Source: Bradyrhizobium xenonodulans (GTDB lineage Bacteria > Pseudomonadota > Alphaproteobacteria > Rhizobiales > Xanthobacteraceae). Taken from it: DNA of 64,000 nucleotides. The stretch covers positions 2,448,501 through 2,512,500 of the forward strand of contig NZ_CP089391.1 in assembly GCF_027594865.1 (NCBI RefSeq), written 5' to 3'. The translations under genes and the position numbers were made by a program. A model generated the notes under the pieces. It was not told the origin of the DNA. It was given only the letters and a program-made list of their open reading frames with translations, and did not search any database. Of this stretch, positions 7,680-17,500 are shown piece after piece; the first letter of the stretch is position 1; every line of letters begins with the position of its first letter.

Positions 7680-9308
7680 TTAGAAGATGCGCGAGAAGAT
7701 CACGTAGAGCGTGGCCGACAGCATGATCGCGCAGGGCAGCGTCAGCACCCAGGCCATCAGCAGGTTGCGGATGGTCGCCATTTGCAGGCCCGAACCGTTC
7801 GCGGCCATGGTGCCCGCGACGCCGGACGACAGCACGTGCGTGGTCGAGACCGGCAGGCCGAACACGTCGGCTGCGCCGATCGTGGCGGCGGCGACGAGCT
7901 CGGCGGACGCGCCTTGCGCATAGGTCAGATGGGTCTTGCCGATCTTCTCACCGACCGTGATCACGATGCGCTTCCAGCCGATCATGGTCCCGAGGCCGAG
8001 CGCGATGGCGACCGCGATCTTCACCCAGTTCGGGATGAACTTCGTGGCAGCGTCGAGCGAGCCCTTGTAGGTGTTGAGGACCGCGACCTCGTCCTTGCTG
8101 AGATCGTTTTCCTTGTCCTTCATCAGGAAGCGGATCGCTTCCGAAGTCAGGTACATGTCGTTGCGGGTGTTGCCGACGGCTTCCGCCGGCACCTTGTTCA
8201 GCGAACCATATTTGGCGACCTGATCGCCGACGTCCTTCACGAGCACGGCGAGCGAGGGGTAGGTGCCTTCGTTGAGCTTGTGCAGCGCGATGTACTGCGT
8301 CACCGCCGGACGGGGATCGCCGATGATGTTGTGGCCGGCGCCCTTGGCGGCGATCACCTTGGAGGCGGCTTCCGACGTCTTCTGGAACTGGGCGACCTGC
8401 GATTCCGGCAGCGCGCGGTTGAGCGCGTAGGCGGTCGGCACGGTACCGATCAGGATCAGCATGATCAGGCCCATGCCCTTCTGGCCGTCATTGGAGCCGT
8501 GCGCGAAGCTGACGCCGGTGCAGGTCGCGATCAGAAGGCCACGGATCCAGAGCGGCGGCGCCTTGTTGCCTTCGGGCGCCGAATACAGGGCCGGGTTGCG
8601 CACGATGAACTTGAGCAGCAGCAACAGCACGGCGGCGCAGATGAAGCCGAACAGCGGCGACAGCAGCAGCGCGTAGCCGATCTCGGTGGCCTTGCTCCAG
8701 TCCACGCCCGAGGTGCCGTCGCGGCCGCGCATGACGGCGTTGGCGATGCCGACGCCGATGATCGAGCCGATCAGCGTATGCGAGGAGGAGGCGGGCAGGC
8801 CGAAATACCAGGTGCCGAGGTTCCACAGGATCGCGGCGATCAGCAGCGCGAACACCATCGCGAAGCCGGCGCTGGAGCCGACCTGGAGGATCAGCTCGAC
8901 CGGCAGCAGCGAGACGATGCCGAAGGCGACCGCGCCGGAGGACAGCAGCACGCCGAGGAAGTTGAAGAAGCCCGACCACATCACCGCGAATTCGGCCGGC
9001 AGCGAGTGGGTGTAGATCACGGTCGCCACCGCGTTGGCGGTGTCGTGGAAGCCGTTGACGAACTCGAAGCCGAGCGCGATCAGGAGCGCGACGAACAGCA
9101 GGATGTAGGGCAGGTAGCTCGTGACCCGCGTGCCTGTCGCGTTGATGTCTGCATAGATGCTGTAGGCGACGAACAGCAGGCCCGCGGCGAGGATGCCGAA
9201 GAACAGGATCATCGTCAGAGGATTGAAGCCCTTGTCGAGATTTGGCCTGGAAGCCGGCTGGACAGGCGTCGGATCGCCTACCGCACGGTCGAATGCAACA
9301 TCTGTCAT
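7680..9308 (-). CDS. pit: Pit-type inorganic phosphate transporter
   Basis: Integral membrane phosphate/cation symporter, 542 aa. Both PiT signature repeats are present: V-N-G-F-H-D-T-A-N at 84-92 and F-A-H-G-S-N-D-G-Q-K-G at 268-278. Many hydrophobic helices are seen, with a hydrophilic central insert at about 290-420 between the two halves. A hydrophilic, proline-containing N-terminus of about 30 residues precedes the first helix. No PhoU-like (DUF47) gene is adjacent, although such a partner is common for Pit proteins in this group. The gene stands alone, 98 bp downstream of udgX. Confidence 0.93.
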   Translation of the reverse strand: MTDVAFDRAVGDPTPVQPASRPNLDKGFNPLTMILFFGILAAGLLFVAYSIYADINATGTRVTSYLPYILLFVALLIALGFEFVNGFHDTANAVATVIYTHSLPAEFAVMWSGFFNFLGVLLSSGAVAFGIVSLLPVELILQVGSSAGFAMVFALLIAAILWNLGTWYFGLPASSSHTLIGSIIGVGIANAVMRGRDGTSGVDWSKATEIGYALLLSPLFGFICAAVLLLLLKFIVRNPALYSAPEGNKAPPLWIRGLLIATCTGVSFAHGSNDGQKGMGLIMLILIGTVPTAYALNRALPESQVAQFQKTSEAASKVIAAKGAGHNIIGDPRPAVTQYIALHKLNEGTYPSLAVLVKDVGDQVAKYGSLNKVPAEAVGNTRNDMYLTSEAIRFLMKDKENDLSKDEVAVLNTYKGSLDAATKFIPNWVKIAVAIALGLGTMIGWKRIVITVGEKIGKTHLTYAQGASAELVAAATIGAADVFGLPVSTTHVLSSGVAGTMAANGSGLQMATIRNLLMAWVLTLPCAIMLSATLYVIFSRIF

Positions 9309-9406
9309 TTTTGGACGCCCCTTAACTGATTGGAAGGGCTATTGTCCGCGATGGATTTGAAGGCTGGATGACAACCAGCGCTTGAAAGCCGTTTTCCCAC
9401 CTGTAT

Positions 9407-10849
9407 TTAGGCGGCGCGCGCGGCTTTCCTCTGCAAGCTGGCGGCGATCTTCAAATCTTCGACAAAACGCTGATATTCCAACACTTTGGCCTCCGGATCA
9501 GGCAGCCGCAGCAGATAGGACGGGTGCACCGTCACGAGCGCCTTGCGTCCGTCGGGCAGGTCGATGAGCCGGCCGCGGGTCTTGCCGATGGGGGTGATCT
9601 TGCCGAACACGCTTTGCGCGGCGGTAGCGCCCATCGCCACGACGAGGTCGGGCTGAACGGCCGCCAGCTCCCGCTCATACCATTGCCGGCATGCCCGGAT
9701 CTCCGGCGTGTTCGGCTTCTGGTGCAGACGGATTTTTCCGCGCGGCACGAATTTGAAGTGCTTCACCGCGTTGGTCACATAGACCTTCTTGCGGTCGACG
9801 CCGGCTTCCGCCAGCGCACGGTCGAGCATCTGGCCGGCGGGGCCGACGAAGGGATGGCCGGCGAGGTCTTCCTTGTCGCCGGGCTGCTCGCCGACCAGCA
9901 TGATATTGGCGGACTTCGGGCCTTCGCCGAACACGGTCTGGGTCGCGTCCTTGTAGAGGTGACAGGCGCGACAATGCGCGGCTTCCTCGCGAAGCGCTTC
10001 GAGATCGTCGGCGGTGGTCTTGCGTGTCATCGGAGCCTCCGGCCGCTTCTGAGGCTTGTGCGGATCGGTTGCGGCGTTGGCGATCATGGCGCCGGTCATG
10101 CGCTCGGCATCCTCGATCAAAGGCTTAATGATCGAAGCCTCGGGCAGGTTCCTCCAGTATTTCTTCGGCATCTCGGCCTGCATCGCCTTCACCTTCAGGC
10201 GCGCCGGATTGAAGATGCTGGTGTAGTAGCGCCGCCATGTCTCCTCCAGCCGGTCTTCGCCCGGTGCCTCGCTCTTGCTGACGCCCGGTGTGAACGAGAG
10301 CGCGTGGCCGTCCCAATGGGCGCAGAGGTCGGGTGTCAGGATCGACCAGGGCATGTCGGCAAAGCGCTTGGCGAAGAACGGTGCGGCGAGTTCGACGATG
10401 TGATGCTCCGGCTCGAACCAGGCGACGTAGTGTGCTGCGCGCTCGCGGCCGATCTCGCGGAAGCGCACGAAGGCATGCATCTTGTGCTCGTCGCGACGGA
10501 TCGCTCGTGCCATCGCAATGACCTGCGCGACATCAGGGTCGGTCGCGACCTCGATGAGATCGTGATTGTCTTTCAATCGCCAGAGCAGGCGATAGAGGAT
10601 CGCAAATCGCTCGGGATCACGGTGCAGGATCGCAGCCTTGGCGAGCTCGACGAATTTTGTCGATACGTTGAAGGTGCCATCGTTCACCTCGAGGATCGGT
10701 GACGGCGAGGGCGATGCGAACAGATCGGTTTCGCCGCCCTGCACGGCCCAGGTGACATCGGTGGGCTGCACATGATGAAGCACGAGGCTGCGTGCGGCTT
10801 TGCGCCAGGCGTCGAAATCGGTCTCGGTGTCGAGGGTGATGTACTGCAT
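9407..10849 (-). CDS. udgX: UdgX-type uracil-DNA glycosylase fused to a DUF4130 domain
   Basis: Two-domain DNA repair protein, 480 aa. Residues 1-270 match the DUF4130/TIGR03915 putative DNA metabolism domain. Residues 275-475 are a family-4 uracil-DNA glycosylase with an Fe-S-type C293-x-x-C296, C387, motif A G-E-Q-P-G (320-324) and C-terminal V-H-P-S-Y. The R-loop R-G-K-I-R-L-H376-Q-K-P resembles the K-R-R-I-H loop of mycobacterial UdgX, whose His bonds covalently to uracil sites. The ATG overlaps the radical SAM stop as TGATG, so translation is probably coupled. Confidence 0.88.
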   Translation of the reverse strand: MQYITLDTETDFDAWRKAARSLVLHHVQPTDVTWAVQGGETDLFASPSPSPILEVNDGTFNVSTKFVELAKAAILHRDPERFAILYRLLWRLKDNHDLIEVATDPDVAQVIAMARAIRRDEHKMHAFVRFREIGRERAAHYVAWFEPEHHIVELAAPFFAKRFADMPWSILTPDLCAHWDGHALSFTPGVSKSEAPGEDRLEETWRRYYTSIFNPARLKVKAMQAEMPKKYWRNLPEASIIKPLIEDAERMTGAMIANAATDPHKPQKRPEAPMTRKTTADDLEALREEAAHCRACHLYKDATQTVFGEGPKSANIMLVGEQPGDKEDLAGHPFVGPAGQMLDRALAEAGVDRKKVYVTNAVKHFKFVPRGKIRLHQKPNTPEIRACRQWYERELAAVQPDLVVAMGATAAQSVFGKITPIGKTRGRLIDLPDGRKALVTVHPSYLLRLPDPEAKVLEYQRFVEDLKIAASLQRKAARAA

Positions 10850-12084
10850 CAGAAGCCAAGCCCCAGTTGCTTTGCCTTCGGCTTGAACCGCTCGATCAGC
10901 CCGACAGCATCGAGGCGATGCGGCGCGGGCCGGTGATCGCTGAGGACGATGAACGGCAGCGCCTTGTGCTTGGGCACGTGCAGCCGCGCCAGATCGGCGA
11001 GGCGGATCGTGGTGGTGCGCCGCGTCGCGATGATGCGCTCGACCGCCTTGGTGCCGAAGCCGGGCACGCGCAACAGCTCCTCGCGGCTGGCGCGGTTGAC
11101 GTCGAGCGGAAAACGGTCGCGATGGCGCAGTGCCCAGGCCAGCTTTGGATCGATCTCGAGCGGCAGCATCGCGCTGTCGTCGACGATCTCGCCGACATCA
11201 AAGCCGTAGAACCGCATCAGCCAGTCGGCCTGGTAGAGCCGGTGCTCGCGCAGCAAGGGTGGCTGTACCAGAGGCAGTGCGCGGCTCGCATCAGGGATCG
11301 GGCTGAACGCGGAATAGTAGACGCGCCTCAGCCTGTACGAGCCATAGAGATTGGCACTGGTGTGGAGAATGGTGTGGTCGGAGGCGTTATCTGCACCGAC
11401 GATCATCTGCGTACTTTGTCCGGCCGGCGCGAAGCGCTGAGGTTTTGTCTTTGTCTTCGCGCTGCGGCTGTCCTCGGCCTCGTCGAGCTTCAGCCGCAGC
11501 CGGCCCATGGTGCGGCGGATCGCGCGCACATCCTTCTCCGGCGCGAATTGCTGCAGGCTCGTTTCCTCAGGCATCTCGATGTTGATGGAGAGGCGGTCGG
11601 CATATTTGCCGGCTTCCGCAATCAGCGCGTCGTCGGCTTCCGGAATGGTCTTGAGATGAATGTAGCCGCGGAAGTGATGCTCCTCGCGCAGCTTGCGTGC
11701 GACGCTGACCACCTGCTCCATGGTGTAGTCGGGGTTGCGAATGATGCCGGACGAGAGAAACAGTCCCTCGATGTAATTGCGCCGGTAGAAGTCGAGCGTG
11801 AGCTTGACCACCTCGTCCACGGTGAAGCGGGCGCGAGGCACGTTGGAGGAGGCGCGGTTGACGCAATAGAGGCAGTCGTAATTGCAGGCGTTGGTCAGCA
11901 GCACCTTGAGCAGCGAGATGCAGCGTCCGTCCGGCGCGTAGGAATGGCAGATGCCCATGCCGGGCGCGGTCGAGCCCATGCCCTTGCCGTCGCTGGAATC
12001 CCGCTTCTCGGTGCCGCTGGAGGCGCAGGACGCGTCGTATTTGGCGGCGTCCGCGAGAATTTCCAGCTTGCGTTGTACGTCCAT
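10849..12084 (-). CDS. putative DNA modification/repair radical SAM protein (TIGR03916 type)
   Basis: Radical SAM enzyme of 411 aa, the family nearly always found beside DUF4130/UdgX genes. The cluster motif C-N-Y-D-C-L-Y-C (CX3CX2C) follows L-L-T-N-A. A helix-hairpin-helix stretch (V-N-R-A-S-R-E-E-L-L-R-V-P-G-F-G) near the C-terminus suggests DNA binding. The ATG at 12084 starts M-D-V-Q-R-K-L, with AAGGGA 8 nt upstream; longer in-frame starts would cross the SOS box. The reaction is unknown. It diverges from imuA around a shared SOS box. Confidence 0.87.
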   Translation of the reverse strand: MDVQRKLEILADAAKYDASCASSGTEKRDSSDGKGMGSTAPGMGICHSYAPDGRCISLLKVLLTNACNYDCLYCVNRASSNVPRARFTVDEVVKLTLDFYRRNYIEGLFLSSGIIRNPDYTMEQVVSVARKLREEHHFRGYIHLKTIPEADDALIAEAGKYADRLSINIEMPEETSLQQFAPEKDVRAIRRTMGRLRLKLDEAEDSRSAKTKTKPQRFAPAGQSTQMIVGADNASDHTILHTSANLYGSYRLRRVYYSAFSPIPDASRALPLVQPPLLREHRLYQADWLMRFYGFDVGEIVDDSAMLPLEIDPKLAWALRHRDRFPLDVNRASREELLRVPGFGTKAVERIIATRRTTTIRLADLARLHVPKHKALPFIVLSDHRPAPHRLDAVGLIERFKPKAKQLGLGF

Positions 12085-12134
12085 CCTGGAATCCCTTTGA
12101 TTCAACTTACGAATCCGGATGAGCACCAATTCGA

Positions 12135-12165
12135 TTGACTCACCCGATCCCGTTAGCTTTATATT
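12135..12165 (+). promoter_or_regulatory. sigma70-type promoter for imuA-imuB-dnaE2
   Basis: TTGACT at 12135-12140 is followed by T/A-rich TTTATATT at 12158-12165, giving a spacer of 17-19 nt depending on the -10 register. The SOS box lies immediately downstream, so bound LexA would cover the start site. On the other strand TAATAT (12166-12161) could serve as a -10 for the radical SAM gene. Confidence 0.6.
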
Positions 12166-12166
12166 A

Positions 12167-12181
12167 GAACATATCATGAAC
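12167..12181. promoter_or_regulatory. alphaproteobacterial SOS (LexA) box
   Basis: GAACATATCATGAAC is a perfect GAAC-N7-GAAC direct repeat, the LexA operator known from alphaproteobacteria. It lies 82 bp from the radical SAM ATG and 66 bp from the imuA ATG, between divergent transcription units, and adjoins -10-like sequences in both directions. Confidence 0.88.
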
Positions 12182-12247
12182 AAATGAGCCAGCCGCAGGT
12201 TCTTATTTTTGAGAGCCTCGGCAATCACCCCTGAAGGAGCGGCGAGC

Positions 12248-13036
12248 ATGAGCGGCGCACGGATGAGCGCGCTTGCGATCTTGCGCGGCCAGATCGAGCG
12301 CATCGAGACGGCGGAGGTCGTGCATCAGCAGGATCGCGTCGCGCTCGGCCACAGCGAGGTTGATGGCGCGCTGAAGGGCGGGCTCGCGCGCGCGGCAATC
12401 CATGAGGTGTTTTGCGAGGGACGGCAGGGCACCGCCGCGACGGGTTTTGTCACCGGACTTGCGGGCCGTGTGACGGCACGCAAACCGCTGCTGTGGGTGC
12501 AACAGGATTTTTCGGAAATTGAAGCCGGCGCGCTGTCGATGAGCGGGCTCGCCGAGATCGGCCTCGATCCGCGCCGCGTGGTGATGGTGCGCGCCGCCGA
12601 TGTCGAAAGCGCGCTGCGCACCTCGGCCGATGCACTCGCCTGCGATGCGCTGGGCGCGGTCGTGCTCGAGCTCTGGGGCGAGACCAGGCAGTTCGATCTC
12701 GTGGCGAGCCGCAAGCTGACGCTTGCCGCGCAATCGTCCGGCGTTACCGGACTTTTGTTGCGAATGGCCGCGCAGCCGCTGCCGTCGACTGCCGAGACAC
12801 GATGGATGCTGCGCGCCGCGCATTCGCCGCCGGGGGCAGCATGGAGTGCCTGGGGCGCGCCGCGCTTCGATGCCGAGCTGTTGCGCAATCGTCATGGCCC
12901 ATGTGGCCGGTGGATCATGGAATGGAAATGTGATGAGTGCCAGTTCAGTGAACCGTCGACGTATCCTCAGCCTGTGGCTGCCGCGCCTGCCCATCGACCG
13001 GATCCAGCGTTTCTTCAACAGCGCCGGGCTGGGTAA
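12248..13036 (+). CDS. imuA: ImuA, SOS mutagenesis accessory protein
   Basis: RecA-like accessory protein of the ImuA-ImuB-DnaE2 mutasome, 262 aa. The ending of the core, R-N-R-H-G-P-C-G-R-W-I-M-E-W-K-C-D-E-C, is typical of ImuA; after it the frame continues for about 30 residues inside imuB. The start at 12248 has AAGGAG 8 nt upstream; a TTG 39 bp earlier is also in frame but has no such site. No Walker A is visible, as known for the family. First gene of the SOS operon. The 3' end overlaps imuB by 104 bp in another frame. Confidence 0.9.
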   Translation: MSGARMSALAILRGQIERIETAEVVHQQDRVALGHSEVDGALKGGLARAAIHEVFCEGRQGTAATGFVTGLAGRVTARKPLLWVQQDFSEIEAGALSMSGLAEIGLDPRRVVMVRAADVESALRTSADALACDALGAVVLELWGETRQFDLVASRKLTLAAQSSGVTGLLLRMAAQPLPSTAETRWMLRAAHSPPGAAWSAWGAPRFDAELLRNRHGPCGRWIMEWKCDECQFSEPSTYPQPVAAAPAHRPDPAFLQQRRAG

Positions 13037-14522
13037 AGCCAATGAGCCGAACATTGTTGTCATCAAGGACAACAATGCACTGGTGATCCATGCGCTGGAT
13101 GAGGCCGCCGAGCGCCTTGGCCTGCATATCGGCCAGCCGCTCGCCAATGCGCGGGCGATGTGTCCGGACTTGAAAGTGTTCGATGCCGATGTCGTGGCCG
13201 ATGCCAAGACGCTTTGCGACATCGCCGACTGGTGCGACCGCTTCACGCCGCTGGTGGCGCTCGATCCGCCGCATGGGTTGTTCCTCGACATCACCGGCTG
13301 CGCGCATCTGTTCGGCGGCGAAGCCGCGCTGTTGCAGACCCTGGTCCGGGCGCTCGGCCGACAGGGATTTGCCGTCAGCGCGGCGATCGCCGGCACTTCG
13401 GTCTGCGCGCGCACGCTGACGCGGCAGGCCACGGGCACCATCGTTGCCGATGGCGGGGAGGCGGCGGCGATCGACCGGCTGCCGGTGTCCGCGCTTGGCG
13501 CCGGCGAGGCCATCACCACCGGTCTGCGCCGCGCCGGCCTGAAAACCATCGGCGATGTCGCATCGCGCAACGCCCACGAAATCACGGCACGCTTCGGCGC
13601 ACGGTTCTCCACGCTGCTCGCGCATGCGCTGGGGCAGGGCGATGCGCCGATCAATCCACGAAAGCCGCTGCCTGATTACATCGTGGAGAAGCGTTTTGCC
13701 GAGCCGATCGCGACCGACACAATGATCGCGATGACGCTGTCGCGGCTGGCGGACACGTTGATCGCGTCGATGGAGAAGCAGGGCAAGGGCGCGCGGCGGC
13801 TGGAGGCCGCCTTCTTCCGCACCGACGGCGTGGTGCGCGCGATCATGGTCGAGACCGGACGTCCCGTGACGCGAAGCGCCGTGATCGACCGCCTGTTCCG
13901 CGAGCGCCTCGACGCGCTCGCCGATCCCCTCGATCCCGGCTTCGGCTTCGATATGGTGCGGCTGTCGGCAAGCCGCACGGAGGTCGTGGTGCAGGAGCAG
14001 CGCGATCTCGACGCCCATGTCCACGACAATGACGAGCTTGCCGCGCTGATCGACCGCATCGCCGCGCGCATCGGCGGAAAGCGCGTCGTCGTGCATCTGC
14101 CTGAGGATACCCATATTCCCGAATGCGCGGTGCTGGCTGCGCCGGCGCAGCATCATCTCGCAGCCGCCATGCAGGCCGAATGGCCGGCGCGCGCCGAGAG
14201 CGAGCCGCCGCTGCGTCCCTTGCGGCTGTTCGAGAAGCCCGAGCCGGTCACCGTCCCGTTCGCGACCGTGCCCGACGGTCCGCCGCATCAATTCACCTGG
14301 CGCCGCGCAAAACATGCGGTGGTGCGGGTGGAAGGGCCCGAGCGTATCGCCATGGAATGGTGGCAGGACGGCAAGCAGCTGACGCGGGATTACTTCCGCA
14401 TCGAGGATGCCGAAGGCCTGCGCTTCTGGATCTTTCGCGACGGTCTTTACGAAGGGGAGGTGTTCGACGGCGACGGCAAGCCCGTTCCTCCCAACTGGTA
14501 TGTGCACGGTCTCTTCGCATGA
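12933..14522 (+). CDS. imuB: ImuB, Y-family polymerase-like protein lacking catalytic acids
   Basis: Y-family DNA polymerase homologue, 529 aa, that acts as a hub between beta clamp, ImuA and DnaE2. The N-terminus reads I-L-S-L-W-L-P-R-L-P-I-D-R-I, where true Y-family enzymes have an Asp-containing V-D-M-D box; this loss agrees with ImuB being catalytically inactive. A fingers/palm and little-finger-like region follows to about residue 380, then a long C-terminal tail. The start at 12933 gives the family N-terminus M-S-A-S-S. Its stop overlaps the dnaE2 start (ATGA). Confidence 0.93.
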   Translation: MSASSVNRRRILSLWLPRLPIDRIQRFFNSAGLGKANEPNIVVIKDNNALVIHALDEAAERLGLHIGQPLANARAMCPDLKVFDADVVADAKTLCDIADWCDRFTPLVALDPPHGLFLDITGCAHLFGGEAALLQTLVRALGRQGFAVSAAIAGTSVCARTLTRQATGTIVADGGEAAAIDRLPVSALGAGEAITTGLRRAGLKTIGDVASRNAHEITARFGARFSTLLAHALGQGDAPINPRKPLPDYIVEKRFAEPIATDTMIAMTLSRLADTLIASMEKQGKGARRLEAAFFRTDGVVRAIMVETGRPVTRSAVIDRLFRERLDALADPLDPGFGFDMVRLSASRTEVVVQEQRDLDAHVHDNDELAALIDRIAARIGGKRVVVHLPEDTHIPECAVLAAPAQHHLAAAMQAEWPARAESEPPLRPLRLFEKPEPVTVPFATVPDGPPHQFTWRRAKHAVVRVEGPERIAMEWWQDGKQLTRDYFRIEDAEGLRFWIFRDGLYEGEVFDGDGKPVPPNWYVHGLFA

Positions 14523-17500
14523 ACACGCCTGCCTATGCCGAGCTCGGCATCACCACGAACTTCTCCTTCCTCCGCGGGGGATCTGATCCGCGCGCCTATG
14601 TGCACCAGGCGAGCAAGCTCGGCATCCCCGTGATCGGCATTGCCGATCACAACACGCTGGCCGGCGTGGTGCGCGCCTACAAGGAGCTCGACAATAAAGA
14701 GGTACTGCACAAGCCGAAGCTCTTGATCGGTGCGCGCATCGTCTTCAGCGACGGCACGCCTGATATTTTCGCCTATCCGAGTGATCGGGCCGCCTATGGC
14801 CGGCTCTGCCAACTCCTGACAAGAGGCAAGCGCGGCGACGACATCACGCGGATCGAGAAGGGTGAGTGCCATCTCAGCTTTTCTGATCTTCTTGAATTTT
14901 CCGAGGGCCAGCTCCTGATCCTGACGCTGCCGCATCGCTTCGAGCCCGCGCAGGCGCTGGATGTTCTCTCACAGTTGAAAGCAAGCCGCGCCGAAGGCGT
15001 GTGGCTGGCGGCGAGCCTGATCTATCGCGGCGACGACTGCCGCCGCCTGGCGCGGCTCGACGATCTCGCCGCCAAAGCAAAAGTGCCGCTGCTCGCAACG
15101 AACAAGGTGCTCTATCACCATCCCGGCCGCCGTCCGCTTCAGGACGTGCTGACCTGCATCCGGGAAAAGACCACGATCGAGGCGGTCGGACGGAAGCTGG
15201 AAGCCAATGCCGAGCGATTTCTGAAGTCGCCCCGCGAAATGGCGCGGCTGTTCAGGGATTTCCCCGAGGCGATCGCGGAGACGATGCGCTTTGCGGACAG
15301 GATCGATTTCTCGCTCGACCAGCTCAAATACCAGTATCCGGACGAGCCGGTGCCGCCGGGCAAAACCGCGCAGGGGCATCTGGAGGATCTGACCTGGGCG
15401 GGCGTCGATAAATATTTCGGCGGCATCACCAAGATCGACGAGAAGCTTTGCGCTACGCTCAACAAGGAGCTCGCGCTGATCGCCGAGCTGAAATACGCGC
15501 ATTATTTCCTCACCGTGCACGACATCGTCCACTACGCACGCAGCCAGAACATCCTGTGCCAGGGACGGGGATCGGCGGCGAATTCGGCCGTCTGCTACGT
15601 GCTCGGCATCACCTCGGTCGATCCGACCAAGGTCGATCTCCTGTTCGAGCGCTTCATCTCCAAGGAGCGGTTGGAGCCGCCGGACATCGATGTCGATTTC
15701 GAGCACTCGCGGCGCGAGGAGGTAATGCAATATGTCTATCGCCGCTACGGCCGTCACCGCGCCGCGATCATCGCCACCGTCATTCACTATCGTCCGCGCA
15801 GCGCCATCCGCGACGTCGGCAAGGCGCTGGGTCTGACGGAAGACGTCACCGCCGCGCTTGCCGACACGGTGTGGGGCAGCTGGGGCAAGGGCCTCAACGA
15901 CATGCAGGTCAGGCAGGCCGGGCTCGATCCAAAAAATCCCATGATCAATCTTGCGGTCGATCTCGCGACCGAGCTGATCGAATTCCCGCGCCATCTCTCC
16001 CAGCATGTCGGCGGCTATGTGCTGACGCAGGACCGGCTCGACACCTATGTGCCGATCGGCAATGCCGCGATGGACGACCGCACCTTCATCGAATGGGACA
16101 AGGACGACGTCGACGCACTCAACATGATGAAAGTCGACGTGTTGGCGCTGGGCATGCTGACCTGCATCAGGAAGTGCTTTGATCTGATCGCGGACCACAA
16201 GGGGCAGCGCTGGGTTCTGGCAAGCGTCCCGCAGGACGATCCCAAGGTCTACGACATGCTGTGTGACGGCGAGTCGCTCGGCGTGTTCCAGGTCGAGAGC
16301 CGCGCGCAGATGAACATGCTGCCGCGGCTGAAACCGCGGACCTTCTATGATCTCGTGATCGAAGTCGCGATCGTGCGGCCGGGGCCGATCCAGGGCGACA
16401 TGGTGCACCCGTATTTGAGGCGGCGGAACGGCCTGGAGAAGGTGAGCTATCCCTCTCCGTCGCCGGACCACGGCGACAAGGCTGAGCTTTACAATGTGCT
16501 GCACAAGACGTTGGGCGTGCCGCTGTTTCAAGAACAGGCCATGCGCATCGCGATCGAGGCGGCAAAGTTCACCTCCGAGGAGGCCAATGGCCTGCGCCGC
16601 TCGATGGCGACCTTCCGCAATGTCGGCACCATCGGCCAATACGAGGAGAAGCTGATCGGCAACATGGTCGCGCGCGGCTACGATGCCAACTTCGCCCGAA
16701 GCTGCTTTGACCAGATCAAGGGCTTTGGCTCCTACGGCTTTCCAGAGAGTCATGCCGCGAGCTTCGCGCAGCTCGTCTACATCTCCTCATGGCTGAAGTA
16801 CCATCACCCGGACGCCTTCTGCTGCGGCCTTCTTAACTCGCAGCCGATGGGCTTTTACGCGCCTGCACAGATCGTCAGTGATGCCCGCAAGAACGGCGTC
16901 GAGGTACGTGACATCGATGTCTCCTACAGCTTTGCGCAGAACACGCTGGAGAATACCGACAAGAAATATTGCGCCGTGCGCCTCGGCTTCCGCCAGGTCG
17001 ACGGCTTTCACTGGCTCGATCCGGATGAGGAGTTCCTCAAAGAGGAGCAGGCGAAACGGCAAGGAAAGATATACGTCGCTCAGAAAGACTGGGCCGACCT
17101 CATCATCGATGCTCGCAACAGCGGTCCCTTCACTTCGCTCGAAGACTTCGCTCGTGACACGAAGCTGCCCAAACGCGCGCTGATCCTGCTGGCAGATGCC
17201 GATGCGTTCCGCTCGCTCGGGCTCGACCGCCGCGAGGCGCTGTGGCAGGTGCGGCGGCTGCCCGACGACGTGCCGCTGCCGCTGTTCGAGGCGGCGACCG
17301 CGCGCGAGCAGCCGGACGAGCATGCGAAGCCGCTGCCGGTGATGCCGCGCGCAGAGCAGGTCGTCGCCGACTACCAGACCATCCGGCTGTCGCTGAAGGG
17401 GCATCCGATGGAATTCCTGCGCGAGATGTTTTCGCGCGAGCGCATCGTCGCCTGCAAGGAGATCAGCCACGAGAATGAGCGGCGCCGCGTCCGCTGCGCC

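Noticed and set aside
7530..9329. Long plus-strand frame opposite the phosphate transporter
   Set aside because: Antisense shadow of pit; highly charged, no family features, overlaps the amidohydrolase end and the terminator.
12085..12303. Longer start for the radical SAM protein
   Set aside because: Would cross the SOS box and the imuA promoter; the ATG at 12084 has a ribosome site and family-like N-terminus.
14123..14518. Upstream in-frame extension of dnaE2
   Set aside because: Arg/Ala-rich, runs entirely inside imuB; the ATG overlapping the imuB stop gives the conserved DnaE2 N-terminus.
14969..16753. Minus-strand frame inside dnaE2
   Set aside because: No domain and typical antisense composition; dnaE2 is intact across the region.
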